Below, one piece after another: positions 45,806 through 55,924 of a DNA stretch of 64,000 nt (within the stretch, counting starts at the first letter, position 1; every line of letters starts with the position of its first letter). Source of the DNA: Giesbergeria anulus (lineage in GTDB: Bacteria > Pseudomonadota > Gammaproteobacteria > Burkholderiales > Burkholderiaceae_C); NCBI RefSeq assembly GCF_900111115.1, contig NZ_FOGD01000002.1, positions 372,001 through 436,000 on the forward strand, written 5' to 3'. A model generated the notes under the pieces. It was not told where the DNA came from. It searched no databases and worked only from the letters and a program-made list of their open reading frames with translations. The position numbers and the translations under genes were made by a program.

Positions 45806-46471
45806 TTAGGGGTTCCAGTGCAGAAAATTGCGATAGAGCTGCAAGCCCTGATCGGCACTCTTTTCTGGGTGAAATTGTGTCGCAAAAATATTATCGCGTG
45901 CAATGGCGGCGGCAAACCAGCCGCCGTAGTCGGCCTCGCCTGCGCAATGCTCAGGGTTTTGGGGCCGGGCGTAGAAGCTATGCACGAAATAGAAATAGCT
46001 GTTGTCTGGCACGCCTTGCCAGACCGGATGCACCGCGCCAGCATGGCTCACTTGGCGCACTTGGTTCCAGCCCATTTGTGGCACCTTGTAGCGGCTGCCA
46101 TCGGCTTGGCTGCGGCCTTGCAAATCAAACTTGACCACTTCGCCCGGAATCAACCCTAGGCCGGGGGTATCACCCTCGGCGCTGTGGTCAAGCAGCATTT
46201 GCATACCGACGCAAACACCAAACAGCGGCTTGCTGGCGGCGGCCTCTAATACCGATTGGCGCAGGCCCGATTGGGCCAGCTCACGCATACAGTCGGGCAT
46301 CGCGCCTTGGCCCGGCAGCACGACGCGCTGGGCAGCGCGCACTTGTTCGGGGTTGGACGTGACCTGCACCGTCCAGCCACTGCCTTGGGCAGCGGCTTGC
46401 ACAGCTTGCGATACCGAGCGCAGATTGCCCATGCCGTAATCGACTACGGCGACAATTTTCTGAGCAGTCAT
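45806..46471 (-). CDS. hisH: Imidazole glycerol phosphate synthase, glutaminase subunit
   Basis: 221-aa class I glutamine amidotransferase that feeds ammonia to HisF. The nucleophile Cys is in [17 protein letters not shown], and the His-Glu pair in [13 protein letters not shown] completes the triad. The N-terminus [12 protein letters not shown] is typical. ATG 46471 overlaps the hisB stop by one base. About 100 bases without a visible gene separate it from hisA. Confidence 0.96.
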   Translation of the reverse strand: MTAQKIVAVVDYGMGNLRSVSQAVQAAAQGSGWTVQVTSNPEQVRAAQRVVLPGQGAMPDCMRELAQSGLRQSVLEAAASKPLFGVCVGMQMLLDHSAEGDTPGLGLIPGEVVKFDLQGRSQADGSRYKVPQMGWNQVRQVSHAGAVHPVWQGVPDNSYFYFVHSFYARPQNPEHCAGEADYGGWFAAAIARDNIFATQFHPEKSADQGLQLYRNFLHWNP

Positions 46472-47058
46472 CACAAAGAACCCTTGGTGGAGGGGATGGT
46501 GCCTGCGGCACGCGGGTCTAGCTCTAGTGCAGCGCGCAAAGCACGGGCAAAGGCCTTGAAAATGGTTTCGCACTGGTGGTGGGCATTGACGCCCTTGAGG
46601 TTGTCAATGTGCAGCGAAACGCCCGCATGGTTGACAAAGCCTTGGAAGAACTCAAACACCAATTGCGTATCGAGCTGGCCCAGCATACCGCTGGTGAATT
46701 TGACATCCATGTGCAAACCGGGGCGGCCAGAAAAATCCACCACCACGCGGCTTAAGGCCTCGTCCAGCGGCACATAGGCGTGGCCGTAGCGGCGAATGCC
46801 TTTTTTGTCGCCCACGGCTTGGGCAAAAGCCTGCCCCAGCGTGATGCCAATGTCTTCGACGGTGTGGTGGCCGTCAATGTGCAAGTCGCCTTGGCACTGG
46901 ATGTCCAGATCGATCAGGCCATGGCGAGCAATCTGTTCGAGCATGTGGTCAAGAAAACCAATGCCACTGTGCAGTTGCGATTGGCCTGTGCCGTCTAGAT
47001 TGAGACGCACAGTAATTTGGGTTTCCAGCGTATGGCGGGTAACGTCGGCTTGACGCAT
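46471..47058 (-). CDS. hisB: Imidazoleglycerol-phosphate dehydratase
   Basis: 195-aa monofunctional dehydratase without a phosphatase domain. The manganese-binding His-rich repeats are visible: [36 protein letters not shown] and [16 protein letters not shown] 47058 is preferred to GTG 47070. Because hisC upstream is inverted, hisB now begins its own unit; TATCAT on the minus strand at 47103-47098 may be its -10, without a clear -35. Confidence 0.96.
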   Translation of the reverse strand: MRQADVTRHTLETQITVRLNLDGTGQSQLHSGIGFLDHMLEQIARHGLIDLDIQCQGDLHIDGHHTVEDIGITLGQAFAQAVGDKKGIRRYGHAYVPLDEALSRVVVDFSGRPGLHMDVKFTSGMLGQLDTQLVFEFFQGFVNHAGVSLHIDNLKGVNAHHQCETIFKAFARALRAALELDPRAAGTIPSTKGSL

Positions 47059-47177
47059 GTCGTGGGGCACTCGTTCAGGGGTGATGGAAAGCTGGGCATG
47101 ATAGCATCCAGCGCCTGAGCGGCAGCCCCTGTCCCTGTCTGTTACAACGCTGCCGCCCCTCCTTGGGAAGCTACTGT

Positions 47178-48251
47178 ATGAGCCGTTTTTGGAGCGCCGT
47201 TGTTCACGGCCTGACCCCTTATGTTCCGGGCGAACAGCCCAAAATTGACAATCTGGTCAAACTCAATACCAATGAGCATCCCTATGGCCCCTCGCCACGC
47301 GCCTTAGAGGCCATTCGCAGCGCCACCAACGACAGCCTGCGCCTGTACCCCGACCCCAATGCCGATGCCCTCAAAGCCGCCTTGGCCCAGCGCCACGGTG
47401 TGCAGCCCACGCAGATTTTTGTGGGTAATGGTTCGGACGAAGTGCTGGCGCACGCCTTTATGGCCCTGCTCGACCACGAGCGCCCACTGTGGTTTCCCGA
47501 TATTACTTACAGCTTTTACCCGGTGTATTGCGGCTTGTATGGGGTGGCGCACAAAACCATCCCACTGACCGAAGACTACGCCATCCGCGCTGACGATTAT
47601 TTGCCGCAGGGCCACGACAAGGCCGGGGCCATCATCTTCCCCAACCCCAACGCCCCCACCGGCTGCTTGCTGCCCTTGGCCGAGATTGAGCGCATCGTGG
47701 CGGGCAACCCCGATGCCGTGGTGCTGGTCGACGAAGCCTATGTCGATTTTGGCGGCGAGAGCGCTATCGCCTTGGTAAACCAATACCCCAATCTGCTGGT
47801 GGTGCACACCTTCTCGAAGAGCCGCTCTTTGGCCGGGCTGCGCGTCGGCTTTGCCGTGGGCCACCCAGCACTGATTGAAGGGCTGGAGCGGGTAAAAAAC
47901 AGCTTTAACTCCTATCCACTAGACCGGCTGGCCTTGGCCGGTGCCGTGGCCTCGGTAGAAGATGAAGACTACTTCCAAGACAGTTGCCGCAAAGTGATTG
48001 CCACCCGCGAGCAATTGGTGGCTGATTTAGCCACTTTGGGCTTTGAGGTGTTGCCGTCGGCAGCCAACTTTATCTTTACCCGCCACCCGCAGCATGATGC
48101 CGCCACGCTAGCCGCCGCACTGCGCCAGCGGGCCATCATCGTGCGCCATTTCAAGCTGGCGCGCATTGACCAGTTTTTGCGCATCACCATTGGCACCGAT
48201 GCGCAATGCGCCGTGCTGGTGGCGGCACTCAAGGAAATTTTGGCAGCTTGA
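47178..48251 (+). CDS. hisC: Histidinol-phosphate aminotransferase, inverted in the his cluster
   Basis: 357-aa PLP enzyme converting imidazole acetol phosphate to histidinol phosphate. [13 protein letters not shown], the substrate/PLP region [14 protein letters not shown], and the PLP lysine in [16 protein letters not shown] are present. It sits at its usual place between hisD and hisB but on the opposite strand, unlike all other his genes here. GGGAAG precedes ATG 47178. A strong bidirectional terminator follows, shared with hisD. Confidence 0.96.
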   Translation: MSRFWSAVVHGLTPYVPGEQPKIDNLVKLNTNEHPYGPSPRALEAIRSATNDSLRLYPDPNADALKAALAQRHGVQPTQIFVGNGSDEVLAHAFMALLDHERPLWFPDITYSFYPVYCGLYGVAHKTIPLTEDYAIRADDYLPQGHDKAGAIIFPNPNAPTGCLLPLAEIERIVAGNPDAVVLVDEAYVDFGGESAIALVNQYPNLLVVHTFSKSRSLAGLRVGFAVGHPALIEGLERVKNSFNSYPLDRLALAGAVASVEDEDYFQDSCRKVIATREQLVADLATLGFEVLPSAANFIFTRHPQHDAATLAAALRQRAIIVRHFKLARIDQFLRITIGTDAQCAVLVAALKEILAA

Positions 48252-48275
48252 ACGCCCCGCACGCCCACGCACAGC

Positions 48276-48304
48276 AAAAAGCCGCACCCTGTGCGGCTTT
48301 TTTT
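48276..48304. terminator. Bidirectional terminator between hisC and hisD
   Basis: AAAAAGCCGCAC (48276-48287) pairs with GTGCGGCTTTTT (48291-48302) with a CCT loop and flanking A and T runs. It stops hisC transcription from the left and hisD transcription from the right, so hisG-hisD messages should not continue into hisB. Confidence 0.9.
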
Positions 48305-49616
48305 ATTTCAACCGCATTTCGGCGGCACGGGCATGGGCTTGCAAGCCCTCGCCATGCGCTATCACTGAGGCAATCTGACCCAAGGTTTGCGCCCCTTGCT
48401 CGCTGACCTCAATCAGGCTGCTGCGCTTTTGGAAGTCGTACACCCCCAGCGGTGAACTAAAACGCGCTGTACCCGATGTAGGCAGGACATGGTTAGGGCC
48501 AGCGCAGTAGTCGCCCAAGCTCTCGCTGGTGTAGGCACCCAGAAAGATCGCACCGGCGTGCTTGAGCAGTGGCTCCCAGCGGTGTGGCTCGTGGCTAGAG
48601 ACTTCTAAATGCTCTGGAGCAATTTGGTTGCTGATGGCACAGGCTTCTTCCATGCTGCGCGTGTGGATGAGCGCACCACGGCCATTGAGGCTTTTGGCGA
48701 TAATCTCGGCCCGTGGCATGGTGGGCAATAGGCGGTCAATAGCCTCTTGCACAGCATCCAAATAGGCGGCATCGGGGCTGAGCAAAATGGATTGGGCTAA
48801 CTCATCGTGCTCGGCTTGGCTGAACAAGTCCATCGCCACCCAGTCGGGCGGCGTCGTGCCATCGGCCAGCACCAAAATCTCGCTGGGGCCAGCAATCATG
48901 TCGATGCCCACAGTGCCAAAAACGTGCTTTTTGGCACTAGCCACATAGGCATTGCCGGGGCCGGTGATTTTGTCTACCTTGGGCACGGTTTCAGTGCCAT
49001 AGGCCAAGGCGGCCACGGCTTGAGCACCGCCAATGGTAAAAGCCCGCGTCACGCCTGCCACATAGGCGGCGGCCAGCACCAGCGGGTTCTTTTCGCCACG
49101 GGGGGTGGGCACCACCATGATGATCTCGGCCACGCCCGCCACATGGGCCGGAATGGCATTCATCAGCACGCTAGAAGGGTAAGACGCCTTGCCACCAGGC
49201 ACATAAATGCCCACACGGTCGAGCGGCGTGACTTTTTGGCCCAGTAGGGTGCCGTCTTCGTCGCGGTAGCTCCAGCTTTCACCACTGGCCTTTTTTTGCG
49301 CCTCGTGGTAGCGGCGCACGCGGGCGGCGGCCTGCTGCAAGGCCGTGCGCTGTGCCTCTGGCAAGGCGTCAAAGGCGGCCTTGAGTTCTTCTTGGCACAG
49401 TTCTAGCTCTGCCATGCGGGTGGCAGATACGCCGTCAAAGCGCTGCGTGTATTCGAGCACCGCCGCATCACCGCCTTGGCGCACATCGGCCAAGATGTCA
49501 GCCACCCGCTGCTCAATGGCGGCATCGGTGTCGGCAGACCAATGCAGACGGGCAGCAAAATCGGCGGCAAACGAGGCGCTGTCGGTGCGCAAACGAACGG
49601 GGGTGGCTTGAATCAT
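48303..49616 (-). CDS. hisD: Histidinol dehydrogenase
   Basis: 437-aa zinc enzyme that oxidises histidinol to histidine in two steps. The Zn site is visible around [16 protein letters not shown], and [20 protein letters not shown] and [11 protein letters not shown] are typical. The start [11 protein letters not shown] at 49616 is used rather than the longer frame. It follows hisG by 31 bases and ends within the terminator facing hisC. Confidence 0.96.
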   Translation of the reverse strand: MIQATPVRLRTDSASFAADFAARLHWSADTDAAIEQRVADILADVRQGGDAAVLEYTQRFDGVSATRMAELELCQEELKAAFDALPEAQRTALQQAAARVRRYHEAQKKASGESWSYRDEDGTLLGQKVTPLDRVGIYVPGGKASYPSSVLMNAIPAHVAGVAEIIMVVPTPRGEKNPLVLAAAYVAGVTRAFTIGGAQAVAALAYGTETVPKVDKITGPGNAYVASAKKHVFGTVGIDMIAGPSEILVLADGTTPPDWVAMDLFSQAEHDELAQSILLSPDAAYLDAVQEAIDRLLPTMPRAEIIAKSLNGRGALIHTRSMEEACAISNQIAPEHLEVSSHEPHRWEPLLKHAGAIFLGAYTSESLGDYCAGPNHVLPTSGTARFSSPLGVYDFQKRSSLIEVSEQGAQTLGQIASVIAHGEGLQAHARAAEMRLK

Positions 49617-49647
49617 GGGATATCGTCCTGATGAGGGCTGGGCCGTG

Positions 49648-50313
49648 TTATACCTGCGCCGGAATGGCAGAGGCAAAGCTGTCAATGATGCGCCGCAGCG
49701 GGGCCATCTTGAGCTTGAGCGCTGCTTGGTTGACCACCAGATGCGAGCTGATGTCCATGATGCGCTCTACCTCGACCAAGTGGTTGGCTTTGAGCGTGTT
49801 GCCGGTAGAGACCAGATCGACGATGGCATCGGCCATGCCCGTCAGGGGGGCCAACTCCATGCTGCCATAGAGCTTGATCAGATCAACATGTACGCCCTTG
49901 CTGGCAAAAAATTCACGGGCAATGGCGGTGTATTTGGTAGCCACTTTCAGGCGCGAGCCTTTTTTGACCGCTTGGGCATAGTCAAAACCAGCACGCACCG
50001 CCACACTGACGCGGCATTGGGCAATGCGCAAATCCAGCGGCTGGTACAGGCCAGAGCGGGCGGAACCACCCCATTCGGCGCTGTGCTCAATCAGGGTATC
50101 TTTGCCACACACGCCCATATCGGCACCGCCATGCTGCACATAGGTGGGTACATCGCTGGCGCGCACCATGACCACGCGCACATCGGGCTGGTTGGTAGGC
50201 AAAATCAGCTTGCGCGATTTTTCGGGGTCTTCTAGTACCGTGATGCCAGCGGCAGCCAGCAGAGGCATGGTTTCATCAAAAATGCGGCCTTTGGACAGGG
50301 CAAGGGTAATCAT
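49648..50313 (-). CDS. hisG: ATP phosphoribosyltransferase, short form
   Basis: 221-aa HisG_S enzyme of the first histidine step, lacking the C-terminal regulatory domain. [19 protein letters not shown], and the PRPP-binding [20 protein letters not shown] are diagnostic. Short HisG needs HisZ for activity and feedback control; hisZ is not in the window. It lies three bases after murA. Confidence 0.95.
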   Translation of the reverse strand: MITLALSKGRIFDETMPLLAAAGITVLEDPEKSRKLILPTNQPDVRVVMVRASDVPTYVQHGGADMGVCGKDTLIEHSAEWGGSARSGLYQPLDLRIAQCRVSVAVRAGFDYAQAVKKGSRLKVATKYTAIAREFFASKGVHVDLIKLYGSMELAPLTGMADAIVDLVSTGNTLKANHLVEVERIMDISSHLVVNQAALKLKMAPLRRIIDSFASAIPAQV

Positions 50314-50316
50314 CGC

Positions 50317-51597
50317 TCAAATTCTTTCTATGTCAGCACCCAAGGCGCGCAACTTGGCTTCCATGCAGTCGTAGCCACGATCAAGGTGATAGATACGATC
50401 TACCATCGTCTCACCCTCGGCCACCAAGCCAGCGATGACCAAGCTGGCCGAAGCGCGCAGATCGGTAGCCATCACCGTAGCACCCGACAGCTTTTGGCCT
50501 CGGTGGCCCAAGCCTTCAATCACAGCGGTGCGGCCATCAATTTGGATGTGCGCTCCCAGACGCAACAGCTCATTGACGTGCATGAAGCGGTTTTCAAAAA
50601 TGGTTTCGGTGACGGTGGCCGTGCCTTGGGCCACACAATTGAGCGCCATAAACTGCGCCTGCATATCGGTGGGAAAGCCCGGATACTCAGTGGTGCGAAA
50701 ACCCTGCGCCTTCAGGTAGGCACCACCAGGGCTGCGCACGCGGATGCCACTGGGTGCAGCCTGCACATCCACCCCAGCATCGCGCAGTTTGTCAGTGACA
50801 GCATCCAAATGATCGGGGCGGGCGTGGCGCAGCACCACATCACCACCAGCAGCGGCGACAGCACACAAAAAGGTACCGGCCTCAATGCGGTCGGCCACCA
50901 CTTGATGGGTGCAGCCATGCAGGCGTTCTACCCCTTGGATACGGATACGGCTGCTGCCGTGGCCCTCAATCTTAGCCCCCATGGCGATGAGCATTTCGGC
51001 CAGATCGACAATTTCTGGCTCTTGAGCGGCATTTTCTAGCACCGTCTCGCCCTCGGCTAGGGTGGCAGCCATGAGGAAATTTTCGGTACCAGTCACCGTC
51101 ACCATGTCGGTGGTGATGCGTGCGCCCTTGAGGCGGGTGCGGCCTTCGGGCAGGCGCGCAATCATGTAGCCGTGCTCGACCACAATCTCCGCGCCCATCG
51201 CTTGCAAGCCTTTGATGTGCTGATCGACCGGGCGCGAACCAATGGCGCAACCACCGGGCAGCGACACGGTAGCCCGGCCAAAACGCGCCAGCAATGGCCC
51301 CAGCGCCAGCACCGAGGCGCGCATGGTTTTGACCAGCTCGTAGGGCGCTTCAGGGTTAGACAGCGCCCCAGCATTAATCTGCACACCGCTGTGGTGGTCA
51401 CGCTGGGCAGTGACGCCCATGTTGCGGATCAACTTGAGCATGGTGGCCACATCTTGCAGATGCGGCACGTTGTTGAGCTGTACCGGCTCTGCTGTGAGCA
51501 AGGCGGCACACAGTTCAGGCAGTGCGGCATTTTTAGCGCCAGAGACCACCACTTCGCCCTCTAGGGGGCGACCACCGCGAATCAGGAGTTTGTGCAT
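50317..51597 (-). CDS. murA: UDP-N-acetylglucosamine 1-carboxyvinyltransferase
   Basis: 426-aa enzyme of the first committed peptidoglycan step, moving enolpyruvate onto UDP-GlcNAc. The N-terminal [20 protein letters not shown] with catalytic Lys, [20 protein letters not shown] with the Cys that fosfomycin attacks, and [19 protein letters not shown] are conserved. It stands upstream of hisG, as in most Betaproteobacteria. ATG 51597 is used; a TTG at 51603 is in frame. Confidence 0.97.
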   Translation of the reverse strand: MHKLLIRGGRPLEGEVVVSGAKNAALPELCAALLTAEPVQLNNVPHLQDVATMLKLIRNMGVTAQRDHHSGVQINAGALSNPEAPYELVKTMRASVLALGPLLARFGRATVSLPGGCAIGSRPVDQHIKGLQAMGAEIVVEHGYMIARLPEGRTRLKGARITTDMVTVTGTENFLMAATLAEGETVLENAAQEPEIVDLAEMLIAMGAKIEGHGSSRIRIQGVERLHGCTHQVVADRIEAGTFLCAVAAAGGDVVLRHARPDHLDAVTDKLRDAGVDVQAAPSGIRVRSPGGAYLKAQGFRTTEYPGFPTDMQAQFMALNCVAQGTATVTETIFENRFMHVNELLRLGAHIQIDGRTAVIEGLGHRGQKLSGATVMATDLRASASLVIAGLVAEGETMVDRIYHLDRGYDCMEAKLRALGADIERI

Positions 51598-51607
51598 GGT
51601 CAAAATC

Positions 51608-51859
51608 TCAGGTGCCCGATGCCGATTGAGCAGCCCACTCGGCAGGGGTGTAGGTTTTCATGGACAGGGCGTGAACCTCGTCCGTTTGCAGCTTGCTGCC
51701 CAGCGTGGCATACACGCGCTGGTGGCGGGCAATGGCGCGCTTGCCCTCAAATTCGGGCGAGACGATGGTGGCGTACCAGTGGCGGCCATCGCCCTCGACG
51801 CTCAGGTGCTCACAGGACAGGCCTGCGCTAATCAGTTGCTGGAGTTGGTCAGCGGTCAT
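51608..51859 (-). CDS. ibaG: BolA-family protein (IbaG-like)
   Basis: 83-aa BolA fold protein. The stretch [20 protein letters not shown] then [14 protein letters not shown] contains the conserved His for Fe-S or glutaredoxin partnering. IbaG/BolA proteins work with monothiol glutaredoxins and affect envelope processes. It lies ten bases ahead of murA, the classic ibaG-murA pair. Confidence 0.9.
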   Translation of the reverse strand: MTADQLQQLISAGLSCEHLSVEGDGRHWYATIVSPEFEGKRAIARHQRVYATLGSKLQTDEVHALSMKTYTPAEWAAQSASGT

Positions 51860-51868
51860 GGAGAAATC

Positions 51869-52624
51869 TCAGTTGCGGATTTTGTAACCTGTGCGCAGCA
51901 GGTGCAGGGCCAGCGCGCTCACGGCCAGCCAAGCCACACCCACAATGCCCAAGCTGAGCCAAGGAGAGACATCGCTCTGGCCGAAAAAGCCATAGCGAAA
52001 GCCGTCAATCATGTAGAAAAATGGGTTGAGGTGGCTCACCTGCTGCCAAAACGATGGCAGCGAATGAATGGAGTAAAACACGCCCGATAGAAACGTCATG
52101 GGCATGATGACGAAGTTTTGGAACGCGGCCATTTGGTCAAACTTGTCAGCCCAAAGCCCAGCAATCAGGCCCAAGGTGCCTAACAGTGCAGCGCCCAATA
52201 TGGCAAACACGGCAATCCACAGCGGTGCCGCAAATTCTGGCGTAGCAAAGCCCAGCGTGACCAAAAACACGCCCACGCCCACCACCAAACCGCGCACCAC
52301 CGAGGAGCCCACATAGGCCACAAACCAAGCCCAGTGCGACAGCGGCGTGAGCAGCAAAAAGACCACATTGCCCATGATTTTGCTTTGCACCAAGCTCGAG
52401 GAGCTGTTGGCAAAGGCGTTTTGCAGCACGCTCATCATCACCAAGCCGGGCACCAAAAAGCTGGCGTAGTCGATGCGGTCATACACTTTGACGTGGTCTT
52501 GCATGACGTGACCGAAGATCAGCAGGTACAGGGCTGCCGTGAGTACCGGGGCCGCGATGGTCTGGAAGCTCACCTTCCAAAAACGCAACACCTCTTTATA
52601 AAAAAGCATTTGCCAGCCGGTCAT
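51869..52624 (-). CDS. ABC-2 type transporter permease
   Basis: 251-aa permease with six hydrophobic segments (for example LVPGLVMMSVLQNAFANSSS and FQNFVIMPMTFLSGVFYSIH), matching the YadH/NodJ-like ABC-2 family. Together with the ATPase gene just upstream (ATGA overlap) it forms an exporter of unknown substrate. The pair precedes ibaG-murA in many Burkholderiales. Confidence 0.9.
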   Translation of the reverse strand: MTGWQMLFYKEVLRFWKVSFQTIAAPVLTAALYLLIFGHVMQDHVKVYDRIDYASFLVPGLVMMSVLQNAFANSSSSLVQSKIMGNVVFLLLTPLSHWAWFVAYVGSSVVRGLVVGVGVFLVTLGFATPEFAAPLWIAVFAILGAALLGTLGLIAGLWADKFDQMAAFQNFVIMPMTFLSGVFYSIHSLPSFWQQVSHLNPFFYMIDGFRYGFFGQSDVSPWLSLGIVGVAWLAVSALALHLLRTGYKIRN

Positions 52625-53541
52625 GCGGCACCTCCGGTGGTGTTGGCAGCCATGACACTGAGGAATACATCCTCCAAGTCCGCGCGGCGGATTTCTACGT
52701 CTTGTACCTGCACGTTGGCCTCGCGCAAAGAGGCCAGATGGCGCTCAATGTCTTGGGCGTCTTGGGCGACCATTTGCACCACACGGCCCGTAATGCGTGC
52801 TTGCGCTGCCAGCGCTGGCGGCAGGGTATCGTCGGTTTTGAACACCAGCACATTGCCCGATACCGCTTTGAGCAGCGCCGAAGTGTCATCGAGTGCCACC
52901 ACCTGCCCGCTCTTGAGCATGGCAATGCGGCCACACAGGGCCTCGGCCTCGTCCAAATAATGGGTGGTCAGTAGCACCGTGTTGCCCTCTTTGTTCAGGC
53001 GGGCGATAAAGTGCCACAGTGTTTGGCGCAGTTCTACATCCACGCCTGCCGTAGGCTCATCGAGCACGATGATGGGCGGCTTGTGTACCAAGGCTTGCGC
53101 CACCAGCACGCGCCGCTTCATGCCGCCCGAAAGCTGGCGCATATTGGCATTGGCTTTTTCGGTCAACCCCAAGCTGTGCAAGAGCTCATCAATCCAGTCG
53201 TCGTTGTGCTTGACGCCAAAATAGCCCGACTGAAAACGCAGGGCCTCGCGCACGTTAAAAAACGGGTCAAACACCAGTTCTTGCGGCACGATGCCCAGTT
53301 TGCGCCGCGCCGCTGCGTAGTCGGCTTGAACATCGCTACCCTGCACCAGCACCCGGCCACTGCTGGCGCGGGCCAGCCCAGCCAAAATGCTAATCATGGT
53401 GGTTTTTCCAGCCCCGTTGGGGCCGAGCAGGCCAAAAAACTCGCCTTCCTGAATGTCTAAGCTGACGTTATTGAGCGCGTGGAACGGCCCTTGGGCCGTG
53501 GTGTAGGTCTTAGAGACCGATTGAAAAGAGATAGCTGGCAT
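52621..53541 (-). CDS. ABC transporter ATP-binding protein (YadG-like)
   Basis: 306-aa ABC ATPase. Walker A is GPNGAGKTTMISIL, the signature is RQLSGGMKRRVLVAQAL, Walker B is IIVLDEPTAGVD, and the H-loop His is in LLTTHYLDEAEAL. A C-terminal extension of about 90 residues is usual for this subgroup. ATG 53541 (MPAISFQSVSKTY) is used. It partners the downstream permease. Confidence 0.93.
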   Translation of the reverse strand: MPAISFQSVSKTYTTAQGPFHALNNVSLDIQEGEFFGLLGPNGAGKTTMISILAGLARASSGRVLVQGSDVQADYAAARRKLGIVPQELVFDPFFNVREALRFQSGYFGVKHNDDWIDELLHSLGLTEKANANMRQLSGGMKRRVLVAQALVHKPPIIVLDEPTAGVDVELRQTLWHFIARLNKEGNTVLLTTHYLDEAEALCGRIAMLKSGQVVALDDTSALLKAVSGNVLVFKTDDTLPPALAAQARITGRVVQMVAQDAQDIERHLASLREANVQVQDVEIRRADLEDVFLSVMAANTTGGAA

Positions 53542-53604
53542 GGGAGTGGGCGATTTTACGGCCACCCCGATCACCGTGCAGGTGATACGGTTGGGGCGGC
53601 GGGT

Positions 53605-54039
53605 TTAGTCGCGGGTGGCGCGGCGCTGCACCGCAGCCACATAGGCATCGCCATCGGGCGGGCGGCCTGAGCGCTGGCTGTCCCACAGCATTTGCCCTAG
53701 GCACTCCATCGCGGCGTGGTGGGCATCGTGCAAAGAGTCTAGCCGCTTGGTCAGCAACTCCACCGCTTGGCGAATGCCCCGTGGCTGGTCAATGCTGCAC
53801 TGCTCGCTGATCGACAGGTGCATCGACAGGTGCAAAAAGGGGTTGGTTTGCTCAGGGGTTTCGTCGTAGTTGCGCGCCAAGGCTACATCAACATCGGCCA
53901 AATCAGCGTGGTATTCGGGGTGCTCGGCGATCCACAGGCTAGCCAGGGTTTCTATGGCTTCCATCGGAGCACCGTTTTGGGCTTTGGCATGGGCAGCGCA
54001 AAAAAAGCGCCGCACATCGGCTTGGGAGGGATTGAACAT
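53605..54039 (-). CDS. DUF1841 family protein
   Basis: 144-aa protein with the family stretches MFNPSQADVRRFFCAAHAK, HPEYHADLADVDVALARNYD and NPFLHLSMHLSISEQCSIDQ. It is conserved in beta- and gammaproteobacteria, with no assigned function. No signal peptide. It lies between the TRIC-type channel and the ABC transporter genes on the same strand. Confidence 0.87.
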   Translation of the reverse strand: MFNPSQADVRRFFCAAHAKAQNGAPMEAIETLASLWIAEHPEYHADLADVDVALARNYDETPEQTNPFLHLSMHLSISEQCSIDQPRGIRQAVELLTKRLDSLHDAHHAAMECLGQMLWDSQRSGRPPDGDAYVAAVQRRATRD

Positions 54040-54066
54040 GGCCGCAAGCGTAGCACGCACCAGCGC

Positions 54067-54705
54067 TTAAACACGCCAGATAGGCAACTGCCAATTGCGC
54101 CACAGCGCCAGCCCGCGCAGCCCTGCCGTGACTACCACGCAAGCCAGCAAAGTGAGCCAAGCTGGGGCCTCCAATTGGCGCAAACCTATATCGGCCCAGC
54201 CGCCCACAAAGGCACACAAAGCGTAGGGCCGGTGGTCATTAAATGCTTGGGGAATCTCATTGCACAGCACATCGCGCAGCACGCCGCCAAACACGCCGGT
54301 AATCAGCCCCATCATCACCGCCACCAGTGCGGGCATCTCGGCAGCACAAGCCACATCTACACCCACCGCCGCAAACAAGCCCAAGCCTATAGCGTCGGGC
54401 AGCAGCATGGCGCGCTCGGTGGGCTGAAAGTGGTGCTGACGCATAAACAGCATGGCTACAGCACACAGGGCCAAAATGCCCCAGACAAAGCCCACATGGC
54501 GCACCCAAAAGAAGGGCCGCTGGTCAAGCAGCAAATCGCGCAGCGTACCACCACCAAACGCCGCAACAAAGGCCACGACACACACGCCCACAATGTCCAG
54601 CCGCTTGCGCGCGGCCATGATGACGCCCGACAAGGCAAAGGCGATGGTGGCTGCTACCTCTAACAAATAGCGCAGCAGCTCAAAGGGGGTTTCAAACCAG
54701 CTCAT
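54067..54705 (-). CDS. Trimeric intracellular cation channel family protein (UPF0126)
   Basis: 212-aa membrane protein with seven hydrophobic segments and two internal repeats containing glycine motifs: AFGGGTLRDLLLDQRPFFWV and GVFGGVLRDVLCNEIPQAF. These are the paired GGGxxRD-type signatures of the bacterial TRIC/YadS family; E. coli homologues have been linked to glycine uptake. It overlaps the trmL stop by 14 bases. Confidence 0.9.
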   Translation of the reverse strand: MSWFETPFELLRYLLEVAATIAFALSGVIMAARKRLDIVGVCVVAFVAAFGGGTLRDLLLDQRPFFWVRHVGFVWGILALCAVAMLFMRQHHFQPTERAMLLPDAIGLGLFAAVGVDVACAAEMPALVAVMMGLITGVFGGVLRDVLCNEIPQAFNDHRPYALCAFVGGWADIGLRQLEAPAWLTLLACVVVTAGLRGLALWRNWQLPIWRV

Positions 54706-55186
54706 GGCTTGCTTTCACCGCTGTATAGGCAAAACCATGCTGCCGCCAAGCTTCAAACACCGTCACGGCTACAGCATTGGACAGATTGAGGCTGCGCTGG
54801 CCCGGCACCATCGGCAGGCGCAAGCGTTGGGCGGGGGCAAAGGTCTCGCGCAGCTCTGGGGCTAAACCACGGGTTTCGGAGCCAAACACCAGCCAATCAC
54901 CGGGGGCAAAAGCTACCTCATGCACCTGCTGCGTGCCACGGGTGGTGAGGGCAAACATACGCGCCGGATCAGGCTGGGCCTGTTGCAAAAAAGCCTGCCA
55001 ATCGGCATGGCGCAATACTTGGGCGTATTCGTGGTAGTCCAACCCAGCGCGGCGCATCAGGCGGTCTTCCATCGAAAAGCCCAGCGGCTCAATCAGATGC
55101 AAGGTGCAGCCAGTGTTGGCCGCAAGGCGGATGATATTGCCCGTGTTGGGGGGGATTTCGGGCTCGACCAGAACGATATGAAACAT
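54692..55186 (-). CDS. trmL: tRNA (cytidine/uridine-34 2'-O)-methyltransferase
   Basis: 164-aa SPOUT methyltransferase that modifies the wobble base of tRNA-Leu isoacceptors. Knot motifs are VEPEIPPNTGNIIRLAANTG, LVFGSETRGLAPEL and PMVPGQRSLNLSNAVAVTVF. One of its usual substrates is the tRNA-Leu(CAA) found in this window. The comF frame upstream runs 94 bases into it, in a different frame. Confidence 0.95.
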   Translation of the reverse strand: MFHIVLVEPEIPPNTGNIIRLAANTGCTLHLIEPLGFSMEDRLMRRAGLDYHEYAQVLRHADWQAFLQQAQPDPARMFALTTRGTQQVHEVAFAPGDWLVFGSETRGLAPELRETFAPAQRLRLPMVPGQRSLNLSNAVAVTVFEAWRQHGFAYTAVKASHELV

Positions 55187-55884
55187 AGCGCGTATTGTAT
55201 ATGCGCGGCTCCAGCCTCACGCAACACCGTAGCTGCCGTGTGCAAGGTGGTGCCAGTAGTCATCACATCATCGAGCAGCACAACACGCTTGCCCTGCACC
55301 TGCAGCTGGCGCTGTGGAGCCAGCGCAAAGGCCCCTTGCAGATTGTCTAGCCGCTGCGCTCGGCCCAAACTGCTTTGCGCGGGGGTGTCGCGCACGCGCA
55401 GCAGCAATTGGGCATCTACCTTGTTGGGAGCCAACGCCCGTGCCAGCAACAGCGTTTGATGAAACCCTCGGTTGCGCAGCCGTTGTGGTGATAAAGGCAG
55501 TGGCAGTAAGCAGTCGGCAGCCTCTAGTGCTGGTTCAGCCCACGGGGTACTGCGCAACAACAGCGCCAGCGTGCGCGCCCAGCCCGGATCACCGTGGAAT
55601 TTATAAGCGCTCAGGATGCGCTCCCACGGAAAACCGTAGTCCACTGCCGCGATACAAGCATCCAGCGGTGGCGGCTGGCGCACACACTGCGGGCAATGCA
55701 CCACGCCTGCGGCTACAGGCAATGCGCAGCTGCGGCAGCGCACACAGGGGCGCGCAAAGCGGGCCACGCAATCCTCGCACAGACGCTGTGCAGGCCAAGC
55801 GTGGCAAACTTCGCACTGGCTGGGAATGCCCGCCAGCAGCCGCTGCCATGCCGGGGAAACCTTGGCAAAAAACGGGTTGGTCAT
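55093..55884 (-). CDS. ComF family phosphoribosyltransferase-like protein
   Basis: 263-aa ComF/GntX-type protein. The N-terminus has a four-Cys zinc ribbon (CEVCHAWPAQRLCEDC, CVRCRSCALPVAAGVVHCPQ). The C-terminal PRTase domain has the PRPP loop VVLLDDVMTTGTTLHTAATV. Members assist DNA uptake or use of external DNA. The reading frame continues about 28 residues past the usual end into trmL, a possible 3' frameshift or lost stop. ATG 55884 is used; ATG 55926 is an alternative. Confidence 0.87.
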   Translation of the reverse strand: MTNPFFAKVSPAWQRLLAGIPSQCEVCHAWPAQRLCEDCVARFARPCVRCRSCALPVAAGVVHCPQCVRQPPPLDACIAAVDYGFPWERILSAYKFHGDPGWARTLALLLRSTPWAEPALEAADCLLPLPLSPQRLRNRGFHQTLLLARALAPNKVDAQLLLRVRDTPAQSSLGRAQRLDNLQGAFALAPQRQLQVQGKRVVLLDDVMTTGTTLHTAATVLREAGAAHIQYALCFISFWSSPKSPPTRAISSALRPTLAAPCI

Positions 55885-55924
55885 GATGGTGTCCAATATA
55901 CGCGCTGCTTTTTTCTGCCTGCCC

